From positions 744,001-808,000 of the forward strand of contig JABELC010000005.1 of the NCBI GenBank assembly GCA_028455995.1: DNA of 64,000 nt, read 5' to 3'. Both the position numbers and the translations under genes were made by a program. Positions within the stretch are counted from its first letter, which is position 1. Every line of letters begins with the position of its first letter. Below are positions 48,836-60,771 of this stretch, one piece after another. The notes below the pieces were generated by a model. That model saw nothing but the letters and a program-made list of their open reading frames with translations. It searched no databases and had not been told where the DNA came from. This DNA is from Scleromitrula shiraiana. Taxonomy: Eukaryota > Ascomycota > Leotiomycetes > Helotiales > Sclerotiniaceae.

Positions 48836-49570
48836 TTATCCCCCCTCTTCCTCCATCTGCTCGATCCACCCCAGATAATTAAGCTCTACTAGAAGCTTAC
48901 CCTGCCCTTTCCTATCCTATCGACATCTCACAAATGTATATCCAAAAACACACCTCATAACCCCATCTCATGACTACCACCGATCGTCTTACGTGACCAT
49001 CAGGGTGGATCCAACCACACCAAGTTTTATTTATCGCTATGCATACCATTCGTACATGTGTACATGATATTATCGACCAGGATTATACTCAGAGTCCTAT
49101 CTATGCACAACATATGCACAACAGCCCACCAGATGCGGGTTATGAGATTTACGCTTGTAACTTGTGGAGTTTTTTTTTTTTATTTTTATTTTTATTTTTT
49201 TATTTTTTTATTTTTTTTTATAAAAGAGTTGGAGATTTAGATGTGTGATGTGTGGAGGATCTTGCGTTGATGGATCTTGCGTTGATGGATCTTGCGTTGA
49301 TGATGGATGTTAACTTAGTTCTGGGGTTGTTTGGTTGGAATATTCATGGGTATCCAATGTTGGCGGGTGATGTTAGTATGGAGATTGGGAATAGCGCTTA
49401 TCTAAGCTGTTATGAAGCTGAAAATATATGGGTTTCTAGGTTTACTAGTGTATATGTAAATCATGAGGAGTGACCAAATTTACATTTCCAGTCTTTGTAA
49501 ATACCGCTGAAAGTGATACAATAGTGATATTTTCCAGGTGTGTATATATGTAAAGTATAAATAATAACCC
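48836..49570. other. Intergenic region with poly-T tract and short tandem repeat
   Basis: 735 bp. A T-rich run broken by single A residues spans about 49170-49220. Three perfect copies of a 15-bp unit (GGATCTTGCGTTGAT) lie at 49257-49301. Reading frames here are products of these repeats. Confidence 0.55.
49257..49301 (+). repeat. Three perfect 15-bp tandem repeats
   Basis: Unit GGATCTTGCGTTGAT repeated three times head to tail. The unit length is a multiple of three, so copies would read in one frame, but no gene includes them. Confidence 0.9.
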
Positions 49571-51801
49571 CTAATCATCATCCGAATCATCATCCCCAAA
49601 AATCGCCTTAAAAACCGCTTCTCCGGCTTTCTGCCCCTCTAATGCCTCATTCCTCTCTACATCCACAACAACCACCTCATTCTTCCCCTCCTCCTCTTCT
49701 CCCCCTCTATTTCCCTCCACCTCACCACCAACATTCACCTCCCCGCCATCCACCCTAGACCCAAACCCATTACCCCCACTCCCAGCCTCCGCCATCATCC
49801 TATCAATCTCCCTCTTCGCCACCAAATCATTCGGCACACCCCTCCCCGTACCCACACCATCCTCCTCCCCACTCGGCTGAACATTAGCCGGCGGCTTAAC
49901 ATTAAACCGTTTACACAGCAATCTCGTCGGAAACCAGCCCTTCGTCTCCCTCGTCATCGGCCCATACATCCCCAATTTGGCCGCTTGTTCCGCTGGATCT
50001 TCTATTTTCGGCTCCGGTTTACTTAGTAGTTCGGTGTTTCCATTGTTATTAGTATTATTATCTGAAGCGGGTTTCGGCGCTGAGGAAGAAGTGAATCGGG
50101 TTGCCATTAATCCACTCATTGGTTTGAAGATCCGAGCACAGTTGGCAAATTCGTTTAATTCTTTTAGCCAATCTTCTCTGCTGATTAAGGGACCTCGTTC
50201 TGGGAGTACGGGGGAAATTCCCGCTTGTTGCTCTAGATAGGTTCGGTAACGGGTGCGTTTATTTTCGTCTTCTGCGTAGGGCATGAATCCACTAGCTCCA
50301 CGACTGAGTGCCGCGTCCGCGGTGAGCTTATCAATTTTAGGTATCTGTGATAGGAGTTCAGCTTGACGTTCTTGAGGTGTCATGCTATAGCCTGCGGGGA
50401 TCTCGCCAAGGGCGGCAGGGAGGTTGGTCTTTCCACTGGCGGCGGCGAGTCGATCGCGTGCTGATGTGGAGAGGAAATCGAAGACGGATTTTCCGGGGAG
50501 TGAAGCTTCGCCGAGGATTGAAGCTCGGGATTTGGGATCGAGTTTAGATGCCTTGGCTGCTTCTGCTGTTGAGAGATATTGGGATTGGGTAGGGGTAGTC
50601 TTAGGTTGTTTAGCCGATTTCCAACCTTCTGGGATAGTTGGTGGAGGGTATTTTGCAAGAGTTTCTGACATTGAGGAGATGGTCGAGTCATTACTGAGGA
50701 TAAACCCATCTAAGGGTAATCGACCATCATGACATTTCCGTAGTCCAGCAGCAGCCTTAGCCATTGCTGTTTTCCTTGATATAAAGACTGGCTTGGATTT
50801 CAATAATGAATTAGCAGCCGGTGTTAATGATTTCTTCTTCTTCTTGTCCCCACCTATCACCTTATTGTAGGATATTCGTGGTCCAATCTCATAGGGATCC
50901 TCATCATCCGATCCAGTATCATTCAATATACCAATTCCAATACCCCCTCTAACCGGTTTCTTTTTCTTCTTCGATATCTTAGGACCCAATGAGAATGATC
51001 GATCATCATCCTCGTCCTCAGATTTCCCTCTTTCTGATTCGAGTCCATTAATTGGTGTCAACTTTGTCTCCCCATCGAAACCCAAACCCTTGTTGTCGTT
51101 CTTTTTAACAAAGCTAATCATGCGAGTATTCTCGGGGGCAAATAGATAAGTAGCATTGACATCTTCGCCTGATTTCTCCAGGCCATCTAGACGTGCTTTG
51201 CGCCGAATCTTTGGACCAACCCCTTGCCCCTCTTTCCAGCCCATCTTTTTCAACAATTTAACTCCCATTGTCTCTCCTTCACTCCTGAACAGATCGACAA
51301 ATGCGCCTCTGCGTACGGTATCATCTTCTGTAGAACCGAGCCCAGCGAACCCTTCCGTGGTTTGTACCCTTTGTGCTTCTGCAGCATCTGCAATATCCTC
51401 ATCATCCATAAAATCTTCCGGTCGTTGCTGAGGTGGTTTAGCAGCATCTTTATTTCGGTTCGAACGAGAAGAAACGAAGGTTGAAGGCGTCCAACCTTCT
51501 TTAGATCCGACGGTGTTAAAGTATCTATAGTTAAGTAATGTTAGCGCATAGCTCAATTGAGTAGTTAGTTTAAGTTAGAAAATATGATTTCTTACCCTGC
51601 ACTGAACCCGCCAGTGAAAGCACCATGTAACCTCTTTAATCCCCTCTCATCTCTAACCTCCTGTTTCCATACCGGAACATAAGACCCATCATCTCGAACA
51701 TGGGGATCTCGTGGTGGTAATGGTGTACCGAATACTACGAAAGGTGATTGTTGAGCCTGTAAATCTGCTTCATATGTTGCTCGCGATCGCTTTCCGGACA
51801 T
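49571..51801 (-). CDS. G-patch domain protein of the GPATCH1 type
   Basis: Exons 51801..51596 and 51524..49571 (intron 51525..51595) give 719 residues. The conserved N-terminus SPFVVFGTPLPPRDPHVRDD and the segment LKRLHGAFTGGFSAGYFNTV (across the splice), ending GSKEGWTPSTFVSSR, define the GPATCH1 N-terminal domain (DUF1604). The G-patch follows at about residues 152-180 (GVKLLKKMGWKEGQGVGPKI). G-patch proteins bind and stimulate DEAH helicases, and GPATCH1 is a component of catalytic spliceosomes in animals and some fungi. The remaining sequence is charged with many disordered stretches. A conserved GMYGPMTRETKGWFPTRLLC lies near residue 600, and the Gly/Glu-rich tail ends DDDSDDD. Nuclear location is expected. 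Confidence 0.92.
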
Positions 51802-52180
51802 AGTATAGACATGAAGACAATTGGTAAATCTAGAATTCGGAAGATTTTGAAAACGGTAGAGTAGGTTGGATTATTTGAGAGAAGGCTGACTATTTTAGAA
51901 CTTGAGTTGAGTAGAACTATGGTTGATTGCATGCAGCCTTATCAAATGAGAATTATGGGATCATTTGGATCATTTCATTTGGATCATAATTATGATTGGC
52001 CTACAAGCGCTAAGCGAGCCTATATAGTTCTATATTGAGGCTAGCTTTACTATCTATCTAAACTAATCCAAATATGGTGTAATTCTGAAAGTTATATTGG
52101 GTAAATTCAAGGGAGGTTATTTATAGAGACAGATACATCTGGAGTACAAAAGGCCAATCTTAGCTTGTGTGGATACAAGT

Positions 52181-52267
52181 GGGATGGGATGGGAGTGGGA
52201 TGGGATGGGATGGGGATGGGGATGGGGATGGGGATGGGATGGGATGGGATGGGATGGGATGGGATGG
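52181..52267 (+). repeat. G-rich GGGAT/GGGGAT minisatellite
   Basis: About 17 runs of three or four G separated mostly by AT on the plus strand. This exceeds the usual G-quadruplex pattern (four G3 runs with short loops). It lies about 380 bp upstream of the G-patch gene start. Confidence 0.85.
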
Positions 52268-52879
52268 TGGATATGGAAATGGAAGTTGGTTGCCTATGTG
52301 AAGTCCATATATGGAGAGAATTCGAGAACCTCAATCCTCTTGAACTTATTATTATATTATTAGTATATTGATTTTGCATAGTTCTTTACCGTATCCATCC
52401 ATACCTTAATATGTCGAGCATTATTGTACAGTATGCTTCATTCTCTGTATTGATATAATGTACATACGAAATTAGTAGGTTTCCGTATTGTGATGAATAG
52501 TCAATGCTGGTTGTATTTCCTTCCGTACATATATTTCTAACTGAAATGTTTGAGAGAACCCAAACACCCCAGGTACTATCCAGTCATGGATACCATTCCT
52601 ATTTGACCCCTTCTATTGTATGGTACGGTAGTATTGGATGATGACTATAATACTGCATGTGTATCTGATCATCTTGGTAGATACAATATTTATTATTTCC
52701 AAAATTTATTCAACAAACAGAATATCCCTGAATGAACATATAAACCCAATCATTCAATTAAATCTATCAGATCCAATCAATCAGCTTACAGCCGCTATTG
52801 TGGACGCATACGCATTGGATACTTACCTTACTTTTTATCCAGGTCGGTATCTACCCGTGAGAGCTGCGCAACTGGTGGA

Positions 52880-52905
52880 GAGAGGGTGGGAGAGAGAGAG
52901 AGGGT

Positions 52906-52941
<36 letters not shown>

Positions 52942-52945
52942 GAGG
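52880..52945 (+). repeat. GA-rich microsatellite
   Basis: Nearly pure (GA)n with a few GGTGG and GGA interruptions. A polypurine tract of this type can form triplex DNA and varies in length. Confidence 0.8.
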
Positions 52946-53760
52946 AGAAGTTAAGAGAGAGTATTGAAATAAGATAAAAATAAAAATAAAAATAAAAATA
53001 TAATCCACATTCCCTTGACTTGGGCTTATAATTCTATCTTCTACTCACTTCATTTCTGATCATTATTCTCCCATCCTCATTCTCATCCTCATCCTCATCC
53101 TCATCCTCCTTCTCACTCTCCTCTCCTCTCTATCTTCTCATCCAAACATCTTTCTGAGCTGTTGTGTTATTAAAGTTGTTATTCTGCCCCTCCAAACAAA
53201 TCTTCTCCTCTATCTATTTTTTCTTTTTTCTATCTGCAACCATCATCCCTCAAAATTTATTATTTGGAACCAACTATCAACCTAGCACAGCCAATTTATT
53301 TCTTCGTACAACAACTTAAAGAGGATTCTGATTTGACAGAGTTTATCACCCCACCTCTCGTCCGAATCATTCATAACTGATTGACTCTTACTGGATTCTG
53401 GAATTGAAAAAAACTGGAATTGAAATAGGATCAGGAACTTCGATCTGGAAATTGGAAATTCGAAATTGGACCTAGAATTGTGCAGGTGGAACTGGAACCT
53501 TATTATTTCATCACTCAAAACCTTGGAATAAGTTGCGATAATAATAATAATGATAACAATAATAAGTAACAACAAACAAACGCGAATCTCCAACATCTTT
53601 TTTCTTACTACTTAGAATAAATATCAACAAATCGCTTTCAAGATCCATCCAAGATCCTTCAATATCCCCTCCTTCACCCCCCAAAAAAAAGATAACCCAA
53701 ATTCTCCTCTCATAATTAATTATTATTTGTGGTTAAAAAACTCCCCATTCTCAACCTACT

Positions 53761-53792
<32 letters not shown>

Positions 53793-54018
53793 AACAATAA
53801 TAACAACAAATACATCAAAACAAATACAAATCCACCTTCAAATTCAAATTCAAATTCAATATTTAATAACATACCATTTATCTATCCCACCACAGCACCA
53901 AAAATTCTACCCCCGATTTTGAGTGACGTTGTCTAGGGTCAATTTAAACACCCTTCAGGGGTCTTCTGTTGGCTGCTGCAGCTTACTCCCTGTACTTTCG
54001 GTTGATTAATTCACTATT

Positions 54019-57000
54019 ATGGCGACAACAACTTCTGTCTCGCCCACCACAGTTGAGCGAAATCCTTCACGACGAGGTCAATCACATTCAACTCCAAATC
54101 GATCACAATCAACGAGAGTTAGAAGTACTGTTCCTGAGTCACCACAAAGATCGCATTCACATCACCATAGAGGCTCATCGCGACATGCAGCCATAGAGGA
54201 ATCACTGCCCCAGGCAAATTATGAGACTACAAACGTCGCGCAACAATCAAGAAGGAGCTCAAGTAGGGACGGTCCACCACCATCCAGGCAAGAATCTATA
54301 AAAAGCGCTTCGGGAAATCATCATCATCGATCAAACCATCATAGTCGATATTCGAACGATATGGCGACAGCTACAAATGGCGGAGGCCCAGCCCCCGTCG
54401 TGACACCGTCAGAAACGAGGCATACATCAAGGGGAAAATCAAGAACTACTATTCCAGCACAAACAGGAAATTGGATTTTAGGCAAAACAATCGGAGCTGG
54501 TAGTATGGGTAAGGTCAAACTGGCAAGGAGAGCAGAAGGTGGCGAGCAGGTAATTTTCCCGTGGTAAAAAACTATATTTTAAACTCGTATCTAATTATTT
54601 CGTGTAGGTCGCAGTTAAAATTGTCCCACGAGGGTCCACAGACGACGGCCATAACCAAAGTCGAGCCGATCGAGAGCGTGCTGATCATTCGAAAGAAGTT
54701 CGTACAGCTCGAGAAGCTGCTATCGTCACACTTTTAGACCATCCATACATATGCGGCATGCGAGATGTTGTGCGTACAACCTATCATTGGTATATGCTAT
54801 TTGAATATGTCAACGGAGGACAAATGCTTGACTACATCATCTCTCATGGAAGACTGAAGGAGAAACAAGCCAGGAAGTTTAGCAGACAAATCGCCAGTGC
54901 ATTGGATTACTGTCATCGGAATAGCATTGTACACAGGGATTTGAAGATTGAGAATATTTTGATCAGCAAAACAGGAGACATCAAAATTATTGATTTCGGT
55001 TTGAGTAATCTGTTTGCGCCGAGGAATCATTTGAAAACATTCTGTGGCAGTCTTTATTTCGCAGCTCCAGAATTACTACAAGCTAAGGCATACACTGGAC
55101 CCGAAGTTGATGTATGGAGTTTTGGTATCGTTCTTTATGTTCTGGTTTGCGGTAAAGTACCATTTGATGATCAAAGTATGCCAGCTTTGCATGCGAAAAT
55201 TAAGAAGGGAATAGTAGACTACCCCAACTGGTTGTCGCCTGGTAAGACCCCCATCTTTGTCATACATTATCAGTTCTAACAATGTCTAGAATGCAAGCAC
55301 CTAATCTCGAGAATGCTTGTTACGGATCCTAAGCAGCGTGCGAGTCTACAGGAAATTATGAACCATCAGTGGATGCTTAAGGGATATGGCGCACCGCCGG
55401 AGAATTATCTACCAAATCGAGAGCCGCTTACCCTACCTCTCGATAAAGACATCATCAACGACATGACGGGGTTTGACTTTGGTTCACCAGAACTTATTGA
55501 AAGTCAATTGACCGAAGTTCTTAAATCTTCCGACTATGCTCATGCTGTTCGCTTAGCAATGCAGGAACGAGAGAATGCGGGCCCTCCTCGAGATCCCGAG
55601 AAGAAGAGAGGAGTGTTTGATTTCTACAAGAGAAGAAATTCAACCACCAGCCGAGATACACTGACGGCACCAAGCACAGAGTTACTTCAAGTTGGAAACG
55701 ATCCTTGCAATGCCTTTCATCCATTGATTTCGGTATATTACCTTGTCAAAGAGAAGCGAGAGCGCGATGCACTTGCAGCCAACCCAGGCGCAACTTCGAT
55801 GCCACGAGTTCCAGGCGAAGCACCTCTGCAGATGCAGGAGATATCAGCCCCAAAGCCGGCCTATACAAACAGCGCAGCGTACGAAATGCCCGGTGAGAAA
55901 GCCACTGGTGGTCGATCACGTCCCCGCGCACGTACGCATGGCGAGGACGAAGTCACAGAGGGTATGAAGAACGTTAAGATTGCTGGATCCAGTGGTCCGA
56001 CATCACCTGCGATTGTGGAACCCACAGAACACCGCAAAGAAAGTACAGCAGCTGGTATTTTGCGAAGATTTAGCACCAGACGGCGAAAGGACCCGCCTTC
56101 GTCTGACAAAGGCAATCATTTAGCTGTCCAGTCGCCAAATGAACCCTCTGCTCTTAGAAAGAGCTTTAGTGTTCGTCGTCATCGTGATCGTGAAGGAGAT
56201 GGATACCTTCGCCCAGTTGGAAGTCAGCCTCAGCATAGCGAGCTCCTTACCCCAAGATCTGCAGAAAATTCAGGTACATCAAAATTGGGTCGATCTTCAA
56301 GCGTCAACTCGGCGGAGTTTAGGAGACGTGAACATCGACGTGAGGCCGCATCCGAGGCAGTACCACCACGAGTTACTTACAAGGAACCCCCACCGACTAG
56401 CGGCTCTGATCACTCCGCCACAAACGAAAAATCATCTCGTGATCCTGAACGAGCAAACCTTAATCCTAGAGCTGCCACCATGAGAACTAAATCTTTGGGT
56501 CACGCAAGACGAGAAAGTATACAAGCACGCCGAGCTCGCCGGGAGGAAGCTCGTGAAGCAAATGTACCCGAGGAGACAGATGTAGAGATGGGTGATGCTA
56601 GTGGTGTGTCAACTGAGCAAGTCAACAATGCAGAGAACGTGAAGCCAGTCTTCCTCAAGGGCCTGTTCAGCGTGTCTACTACATCAACAAAGCCAGTTCA
56701 AGCAATCCGTATGGATATTATCAGAGTGTTAAAGCTTCTAGGAGTCGAATTTACGGAGATTCGTGGTGGCTTTAGTTGCCGACATACCCCTAGTATTGAC
56801 TTGAAAAAGATCGTTGACGTACCTCCCAATAGCCATGGCAATCATACCCCAGGACATCGACGAAAGATCAGTTTCGGGGGTTTCATGGGCGGTGGCAGTG
56901 CGGAAAGAGATCGCGAGGATTTCAGAGAGGCTGAAAAGTCACCACAAACCCCACGTACACCGCGTAGATCGCGTAATACCGGTGATAACAGCTACACAAA

Positions 57001-57241
57001 TTCTGATGCATCCGATGAAAGTATCGGCAATCAACGAGGCTCCTCAGCCAGGGCTGTAGGTGAGACCAGCACCCATGTGCAAAGTGAACTTGGTGGCAGT
57101 ATGATTCTGGAATTCGAAATCTTCATCGTCAAAGTTCCTCTACTCTCGCTTCATGGAATTCAATTCAAGAAGCTTCGCTCAGGTGGCACCTGGCAATATA
57201 AGAATATGGCAGACCAAATTCTTCGCGAACTTCGACTATGA
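54019..57241 (+). CDS. KIN1: KIN1/MARK-type serine/threonine protein kinase
   Basis: Exons 54019..54549, 54608..55241 and 55290..57241 give 1,038 residues. Family members (yeast Kin1/Kin2, fission yeast Kin1) act at the cell cortex in polarity, exocytosis and septation. The kinase domain (about residues 150-418) shows the glycine loop GKTIGAGSMGKVKLA, catalytic lysine in VAVKIVP, HRDLKIENIL, IIDFGLSNL, activation loop TFCGSLYFAAPEL (Thr is the expected activating site) and PEVDVWSFGIVLY. After it comes GVFDFYKRRNSTTSR and a long, basic, Ser-rich disordered region. The C-terminus resembles a KA1 membrane-binding domain: VFLKGLFSVSTTSTKPVQAI, VLKLLGVEFTEIRGGFSCRH, then LEFEIFIVKVPLLSLHGIQF and a terminal ADQILRELRL. 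Introns were set by phase and conservation. Confidence 0.96.
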
Positions 57242-58541
57242 CAAAACTCCCTCCTTTTGGAATGAACGAATTTGTTTCGAGGGTGTTATCACCCCCAAGC
57301 TCTGTCATTTCTTGGTGTCTAGCTAGAATATGGACACTTAATCACCTAATCCAGCTCCAGATGTCTTTTCGGAACATGGATCTTCACCTATCCCCTGAGC
57401 TAACCCAATCCTGAATACCTCTTCACGGTATGGATACTCAACAGCTCCTCCTTGACTTGTAATACACAAACCTTTCAATGCGTTTCTTTCTTTTACTTGG
57501 TTCATAAAACCCAACCAGGCAATGACTAATCAGAAGAAACGCATGCATTATTTTGACACGAATTCCTTTTGTTAGCGAAATCGATGAAGAGATGGTATTA
57601 CATACATGCTTTTTAGCCAACTGCTTATTCACGCATAATCTCTTATTTGTTTGTTTTATGTTTTTTCTTTTCTTTCTTCTTCTTGGATCCGAATCTTTCA
57701 TACGTCTCTTGAGAATCAATGGGCAACAAATGGCTGGAGTGGTGCAAAGTTTATCTTTGTAGTAATTATGAAAAAAATAGTTTTCGAGGCTGGATGAGTA
57801 CACAGCGACGGCACCTAAATTTTTGTAATCTTCATTATCTGGGCTTGGATTATGCACTGAGTAAGGGACATGGAGGGAGGACAATATGGCTGATTGTGGA
57901 AGGAACGAGGATTTGATTTTGGACGGAATTGGGAAGGAATGAGTGGGGAGGGAAGGAAAAGGATAAATTATTTCTGACATTGTATTCCTCTTAATTTAAT
58001 AACATCATAGCCGAGAACTCCTTAGCTTCTGAGTCCATCTTAAGGGTGAAACATGAGTGTACAGCATCAATTCGGTGAATGGAAGCAAATGAGAGGATTC
58101 TGTCTTTGAACTCTCGAGGTATCAAGACTTACTATTATTCATGATTTTAAGTTTTCTAGGTCTCAACTTCCCAAATTATCTACCTCTTTATTCCTTCCTC
58201 CTCAACATAGCCATGCCTAAGCTCAATTCCCAACCTCAAGAATTGAATTTACAAGTTCATCCATAGCGATGAATACCCCCGACAAGACACATCGTACCAT
58301 TGGCTCTCTAAATACTAATCCCGAGCCATACACACCGACCCGTACGATATCCACCTCGAGCAAATGGTCCGATTCCTTTCATGACTCATTTCGTTCCGTA
58401 TCTACAGTCTCTAGTAGCACCGACTCAACTATATTCTGGCAAACGCCGCCGAAGGCATGGAGAGCGAGGATGAGGATGAAGATGAGGATGAAGATATCGG
58501 GATCGCATGGATTTCGTCAATAGTGAGGTGTTTGGGTCGTT
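57242..58541. other. Intergenic region (KIN1 3' end, GT15 promoter/leader)
   Basis: 1.3 kb. T-rich and TTCTT-rich sequence near 57640-57690. The minus-strand frame at 57438-57980 is low-complexity and not supported. It includes the 84-codon upstream frame listed separately. Confidence 0.45.
58269..58523 (+). other. Upstream ORF in the GT15 5' leader, in frame with GT15
   Basis: An ATG-started frame of 84 codons (MNTPDKTHRTIG..., Ser/Thr-rich) ends in tandem stops TAG-TGA (58521-58526). Beyond these the same frame continues into the mannosyltransferase start at 58542. It could be a translated uORF, a cytosolic tail cut by mutation, or chance. No splice pair removing the stops was found. Confidence 0.4.
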
Positions 58542-60029
58542 ATGGTGATATTGTGGTGGGCTAATATGTTAAGTAGTCTAACTTTGAGACCTCTTGTAAT
58601 GCTCGGTCTTTTCTCTGCTTTTCTCGTTACATCACTCTTGTTTGTTTCACATGCGTACTCTTCGTATGGAAGTTCGATTGATGTTCAAAATCTAAACACG
58701 GCATATGTTCCCATTCGACCTGAACTTCCATCTTCGAAAACTAAAATACCGGATCCGGTTTCGTGGTTAAAAGAGAATTCGAATAATAAATATGCGGTAT
58801 CGAAGAGTACGTTTGGGGGACTGACGTGGAATAAGAGACCGAGAGCTGCTTTGATTAGTTTGGTGAGGAATTCGGAGTTGGATGGGATTAGACAGAGTAT
58901 GATACAATTGGAGATGAGGTGGAACCGGAAGTATCAAGTAAGTTCAGGGAAAAGTCCTGGTGGTTCAATTGATCACGAGTTTTGGTCGGGAGATTGAGGG
59001 GATGCTGACGGCTTCTAGTATCCATGGATTTTCTTCAATGATGAACCCTTTTCGGAGGAATTCAAGGAAGGCACGCAGAATATTACATCTGCGAAATGTT
59101 ATTATGAGGTTGTTCCGAAAGAACATTGGTCACTCCCGGACTGGATTGATGAGGCAAGATTCATGAATAGCTTAGAGTATCTTGGAACAATTGGAGTGGG
59201 TAAAGGGTGGATGGTTAGTTATCATCATATGTGTCGCTGGAACAGTGGATTCTTCTACAGACATCCCATACTCAAAGATTATGATTGGTATTGGAGAGTT
59301 GAACCAGATGTTTGTACATCTCTTCTGCATTTTGACCATTCACAACTAAAACTGGAACAGGTTCACTATTTCTGCGATATAGATTACGATGTATTCCGCT
59401 TCATGCGCGACAATAATCTCAAATATGGCTTCAACATGAATATACTAGATGACGCACGATCATTCCCCTCCTTATGGTCACGAACCCGTTCCTTCGCCAC
59501 TACCCACCCTCACCTCATCCACCCCGACGCCGATCTCTCCTGGCTCCTCGATCCCTCCTCCGGCAACGAATACAACAACTGCCAATTCTTCTCCAACTTC
59601 GAAATCGGCTCTCTCAATTTCTGGCGGAGCGAACCCAACAACGCCTATTTCGACTGGCTCGACAAAGCCGGCGGTTTCTACTACGAGCGGTTCGGCGATG
59701 CACCCGTTCATACGCTAAGCGTGGCGATGTTTCTCCCGAAAAGCGAAGTGTGGTTTTTCAACGATGTGGGGTATCAGCATGGGATTAATCATCATTGTCC
59801 GAGAGCGAGAGGACTAGAGGCGAAATGTGCGTGTGAACCAACGAGTGTGGATGCGAATTTTTATAAGTTGGTGCCGCTGGAGAGTCCGCAGAAGAAACCG
59901 CGGGATACGTGTTTGAGGTTGTGGTTGGGGGGGGAGTGGACGAGGAAGAGGGCGGGGTGGGAGAGGGAGGTGGAGGTGAGTTTTGGGGGGGATGGGTATC
60001 ATGGGTATGAAGTTTGGGGGGATGAATGA
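58542..60029 (+). CDS. Alpha-1,2-mannosyltransferase, glycosyltransferase family 15 (Kre2/Mnt1/Ktr)
   Basis: Golgi type II membrane enzyme that extends O-linked and N-linked mannans using GDP-mannose. Exons 58542..58937, 59019..59309 and 59361..60029 give 451 residues. The N-terminal anchor is TLRPLVMLGLFSAFLVTSLL (about residues 12-32). The catalytic domain starts RPRAALISLVRNSELDGIRQ, then YPWIFFNDEPFSEEF across the first splice, then CRWNSGFFYRHP and DWYWRVEPDV. The second splice gives the family core EPDVHYFCDIDYDVFRFM. Later come FFSNFEIGSLNFWR, a run DKAGGFYYERFGDAPVHTLS, and FNDVGYQHGINHHCP. The second intron (51 bp) is in frame and has no stop. An ATG at 58566 is a possible shorter start. 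Codon use in the middle third is markedly C-rich at third positions. Confidence 0.93.
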
Positions 60030-60771
60030 GGGAGGAGGGAATGGATGCTACTGGCCGTGGGTGTATGGTGATTGGTTTTGTGGGGATAGGGGATTGGGCA
60101 TTATATCTATTTGGTCGTAATTTGTTCCTTTTGGCACGGGGCTTTAGGTTGTTATTTGAAATTCCTCATAGATCAAAAGCTTTTTTGATGATATGTATCT
60201 TCTTCCATTCCCAAGATTCTGGCTTTAAAAATGTCAAGATCTATCGAAGTGGATGGTCCTCACGTGCAGTAATGCCCAGTCAGTCCAATCTCGAAGTTCT
60301 TCCAATGCCATTTACCTGTTAGATTACCAAATACCTTGAATCGAACCGCATGAAACATGATAGTAAAAGAAACTTCGATGAAACATTTTAAATCATACGA
60401 TGACATATCAAATAAAACCAATTTGATGTTGATGACCAAAAAAAAACAAAAGTCCATGAATAATCATCCCACGATGATTGGGTCAATTAACCATAAGGAC
60501 TAGGACGATCCGATATACTTTTTCAAACCGACCAATCAGCGTTCGCGTAATTGTAATCAGTACTGGCCTAGTATCAAACCACCAACATACTGTCGAGCTT
60601 AAATACTTGAGTTATTCTCCTTCTGAGATTTATATTCTTGACATTAAGACAATTCTTTCACATATCAAATCACCTTTTCGACAATCGAAGCTCTTTGAAT
60701 AATTTGTCTTTTGAAGCCAATTTCAATCCGGTACAATATCACCACCAGTTCACTTCTTTCCAATCTCAAAA
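60030..60771. promoter_or_regulatory. GT15 3' end and metallothionein-like promoter
   Basis: 742 bp. A CCAAT box lies at 60532-60536, about 240 bp before the Cys-rich gene, with TTAAATA near 60600. No metal-response motif was recognised with confidence. Confidence 0.4.

Larger units (their letters stand above)
51802..54018. other. 2.2-kb repeat-rich intergenic region upstream of KIN1
   Basis: Divergent promoters of the G-patch gene and KIN1 with no convincing coding region. It holds many simple repeats: a GGGAT array (52181-52267), a GA tract (about 52880-52945), TAAAA repeats (52975-53000), CTCATC repeats (about 53070-53108), CAA repeats (53758-53790) and AAATTC repeats (53838-53860). The CAA-rich, AT-rich stretch from about 53200 is probably the long KIN1 5' leader. 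A short frame there reads poly-Asn but has no ATG and is out of frame with KIN1. Confidence 0.55.

Noticed and set aside
49058..49248. Frames across the poly-T stretch
   Set aside because: Phe-rich translations of a homopolymer-like tract, not genes.
53727..53936. Poly-Asn frame upstream of KIN1
   Set aside because: Lacks an ATG, comes from the CAA microsatellite and is out of frame with KIN1; more likely 5' leader.
57438..57980. 180-codon minus-strand frame downstream of KIN1
   Set aside because: Low-complexity Lys/Ser composition from T/C-rich 3' flanking sequence; no homology recalled.
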